Positions 63,426-64,000 of a stretch of DNA of 64,000 bases are shown piece by piece; within the stretch, counting starts at the first letter, position 1, and each line of letters begins with the position of its first letter. Origin of the DNA: Candidatus Gastranaerophilales bacterium (lineage in GTDB: Bacteria > Cyanobacteriota > Vampirovibrionia > Gastranaerophilales > Gastranaerophilaceae). The position numbers and the translations under genes are program-made. The stretch is taken from assembly GCA_944324455.1 (NCBI GenBank), contig CALUWJ010000002.1:1-64000 (forward strand), given 5' to 3'. Below the pieces are notes generated by a model, which searched no databases, was not told the origin of the DNA, and saw only the letters and a list, made by a program, of their open reading frames with translations.

Positions 63426-64000
63426 TGTTTGTCGTATTTCCTTTGTCTGTTGTTTCTTTTTGTGCAAGTCTTTGTTGTTTATAGCTGTAAGCAAAGTAAA
63501 GCACAATTCCAAGTATTACCCAAATAGGGAATAATATTCTTGAAGTTTTTAGAAATTGCATCGAATAAAGCATAAGTCCAGAACAGCATATTATACCCAT
63601 TAAAGGTAAAAAAGGTGAAAAAGGAACTTTGAATGGCCTTTGTCTGTCAGGATCTGTTTTTCTTAAAATCAAAACCGCAACGCAAACAATTATAAATGAT
63701 GCAAATGTACCAAAATTGCATAATTCTGCTGCTGTTGAAATATTTAATAAAAGTGAACCTATTATACAAATTACGCCAACAATTAATGTCAAAATGTGTG
63801 GAGTTTTATATTTAGGATGAAGTGTTTGTAATATTGAAGGCAAAAATCTGTCTCTGCTCATTGCATAAAGAATTCTGGTGCCGGCTAGCATTAAAACAAG
63901 CAGAACTGAAGTTAAACCTGTTAAGGCGCCAATAGATATTAAACCTGCTACCCAATTTTGTCCTACCATTGCCATAGCAGATGCTATTGGCGCGTGTGTA
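63418..64000 (-). CDS. APC-family amino-acid permease (partial, 5' end outside window)
   Basis: At least 194 residues of the C-terminal part; the reading frame runs to the window edge. It is closely similar to the same region of the downstream permease (e.g. TRILYAMSRD, FGTF/YGTF, VPFxPLFPI-type segments), so the two arose by tandem duplication. Complete start not visible. Confidence 0.9.
   Translation of the reverse strand, partial: THAPIASAMAMVGQNWVAGLISIGALTGLTSVLLVLMLAGTRILYAMSRDRFLPSILQTLHPKYKTPHILTLIVGVICIIGSLLLNISTAAELCNFGTFASFIIVCVAVLILRKTDPDRQRPFKVPFSPFLPLMGIICCSGLMLYSMQFLKTSRILFPIWVILGIVLYFAYSYKQQRLAQKETTDKGNTTNNA

Overview
The window is about 64 kb of a low-GC, AT-rich bacterial chromosome with dense coding on both strands. 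The cell is a diderm: it carries kdsB (Kdo-LPS), a large OstA/LptD-like outer-membrane assembly protein and a probable small outer-membrane beta-barrel. It is motile: fliP-fliQ-fliR-flhB-flhA, flagellin, FlaG, FliS and a FliT-like gene are present. It has an anaerobic flavour: a flavodiiron protein, a radical SAM protein and a DUF1858 redox peptide. This combination, the many HEAT/TPR proteins and the efp-accB-accC and accD-accA arrangements fit the non-photosynthetic gut relatives of Cyanobacteria (Vampirovibrionia/Melainabacteria, Gastranaerophilales). That placement is inference; no 16S rRNA lies in the window.

Layout. 1-306 holds a duplicated 77-bp element with a perfect 10-bp stem, before an orphan AAA ATPase and a convergent radical SAM gene. 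2610-5631 (minus) is mostly translation and RNA modification: rpsL-rpsG with its own terminator, then ndk-tgt. 6657-16086 is one long minus-strand cluster. It starts with the flagellar export gate (fliP, fliQ, fliR, flhB, flhA) and runs on through a PilZ protein, a small membrane protein, a sensor kinase, a REC-HD-GYP response regulator and a P-loop protein, the last three with overlapping genes. 16119-17967 is accD-accA. 18067-25072 (plus) carries rsgA, a prenyl synthase, a PAP2-like protein, efp, accB, accC and cca. Flagellin (25287) ends in a terminator that contains the last codons of convergent rnhB; rbgA and rplS follow on the minus strand.

28279-33525 is a cell-surface block: an anchored SNase/phospholipase-D-like protein, a 34-residue membrane peptide, an M23 endopeptidase and the OstA/LptD-like protein, followed by convergent kdsB. 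34262-39134 has two divergent TPR proteins, a small secreted protein and a YkgJ-type cysteine-cluster protein. 39144-45682 includes a class I aminotransferase, rpsP, a degenerate TrpD-like protein, a GT39-like membrane protein and several unknowns. 45843-50766 is sbcD-sbcC and a flavodiiron protein. 50798-60531 holds an acyl-CoA ligase, a bifunctional nuclease, tRNA-Leu(UAA), a HEAT-repeat protein that looks highly expressed, pepA, trmFO, an FtsB/DivIC-like protein and a Rhizobium-type asparaginase. 60645-61922 is flaG-fliS-fliT-like. The window ends in two tandem APC-family amino-acid permeases, the second cut by the window edge.

Two themes stand out. First, several genes have no Shine-Dalgarno sequence and instead a -10 box ending exactly 6 nt before the ATG, which predicts leaderless mRNAs. 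These coexist with genes that have strong AGGAGG-type sites. Second, flagellar export is physically joined to c-di-GMP signalling genes. No CRISPR array, prophage or insertion sequence was seen.
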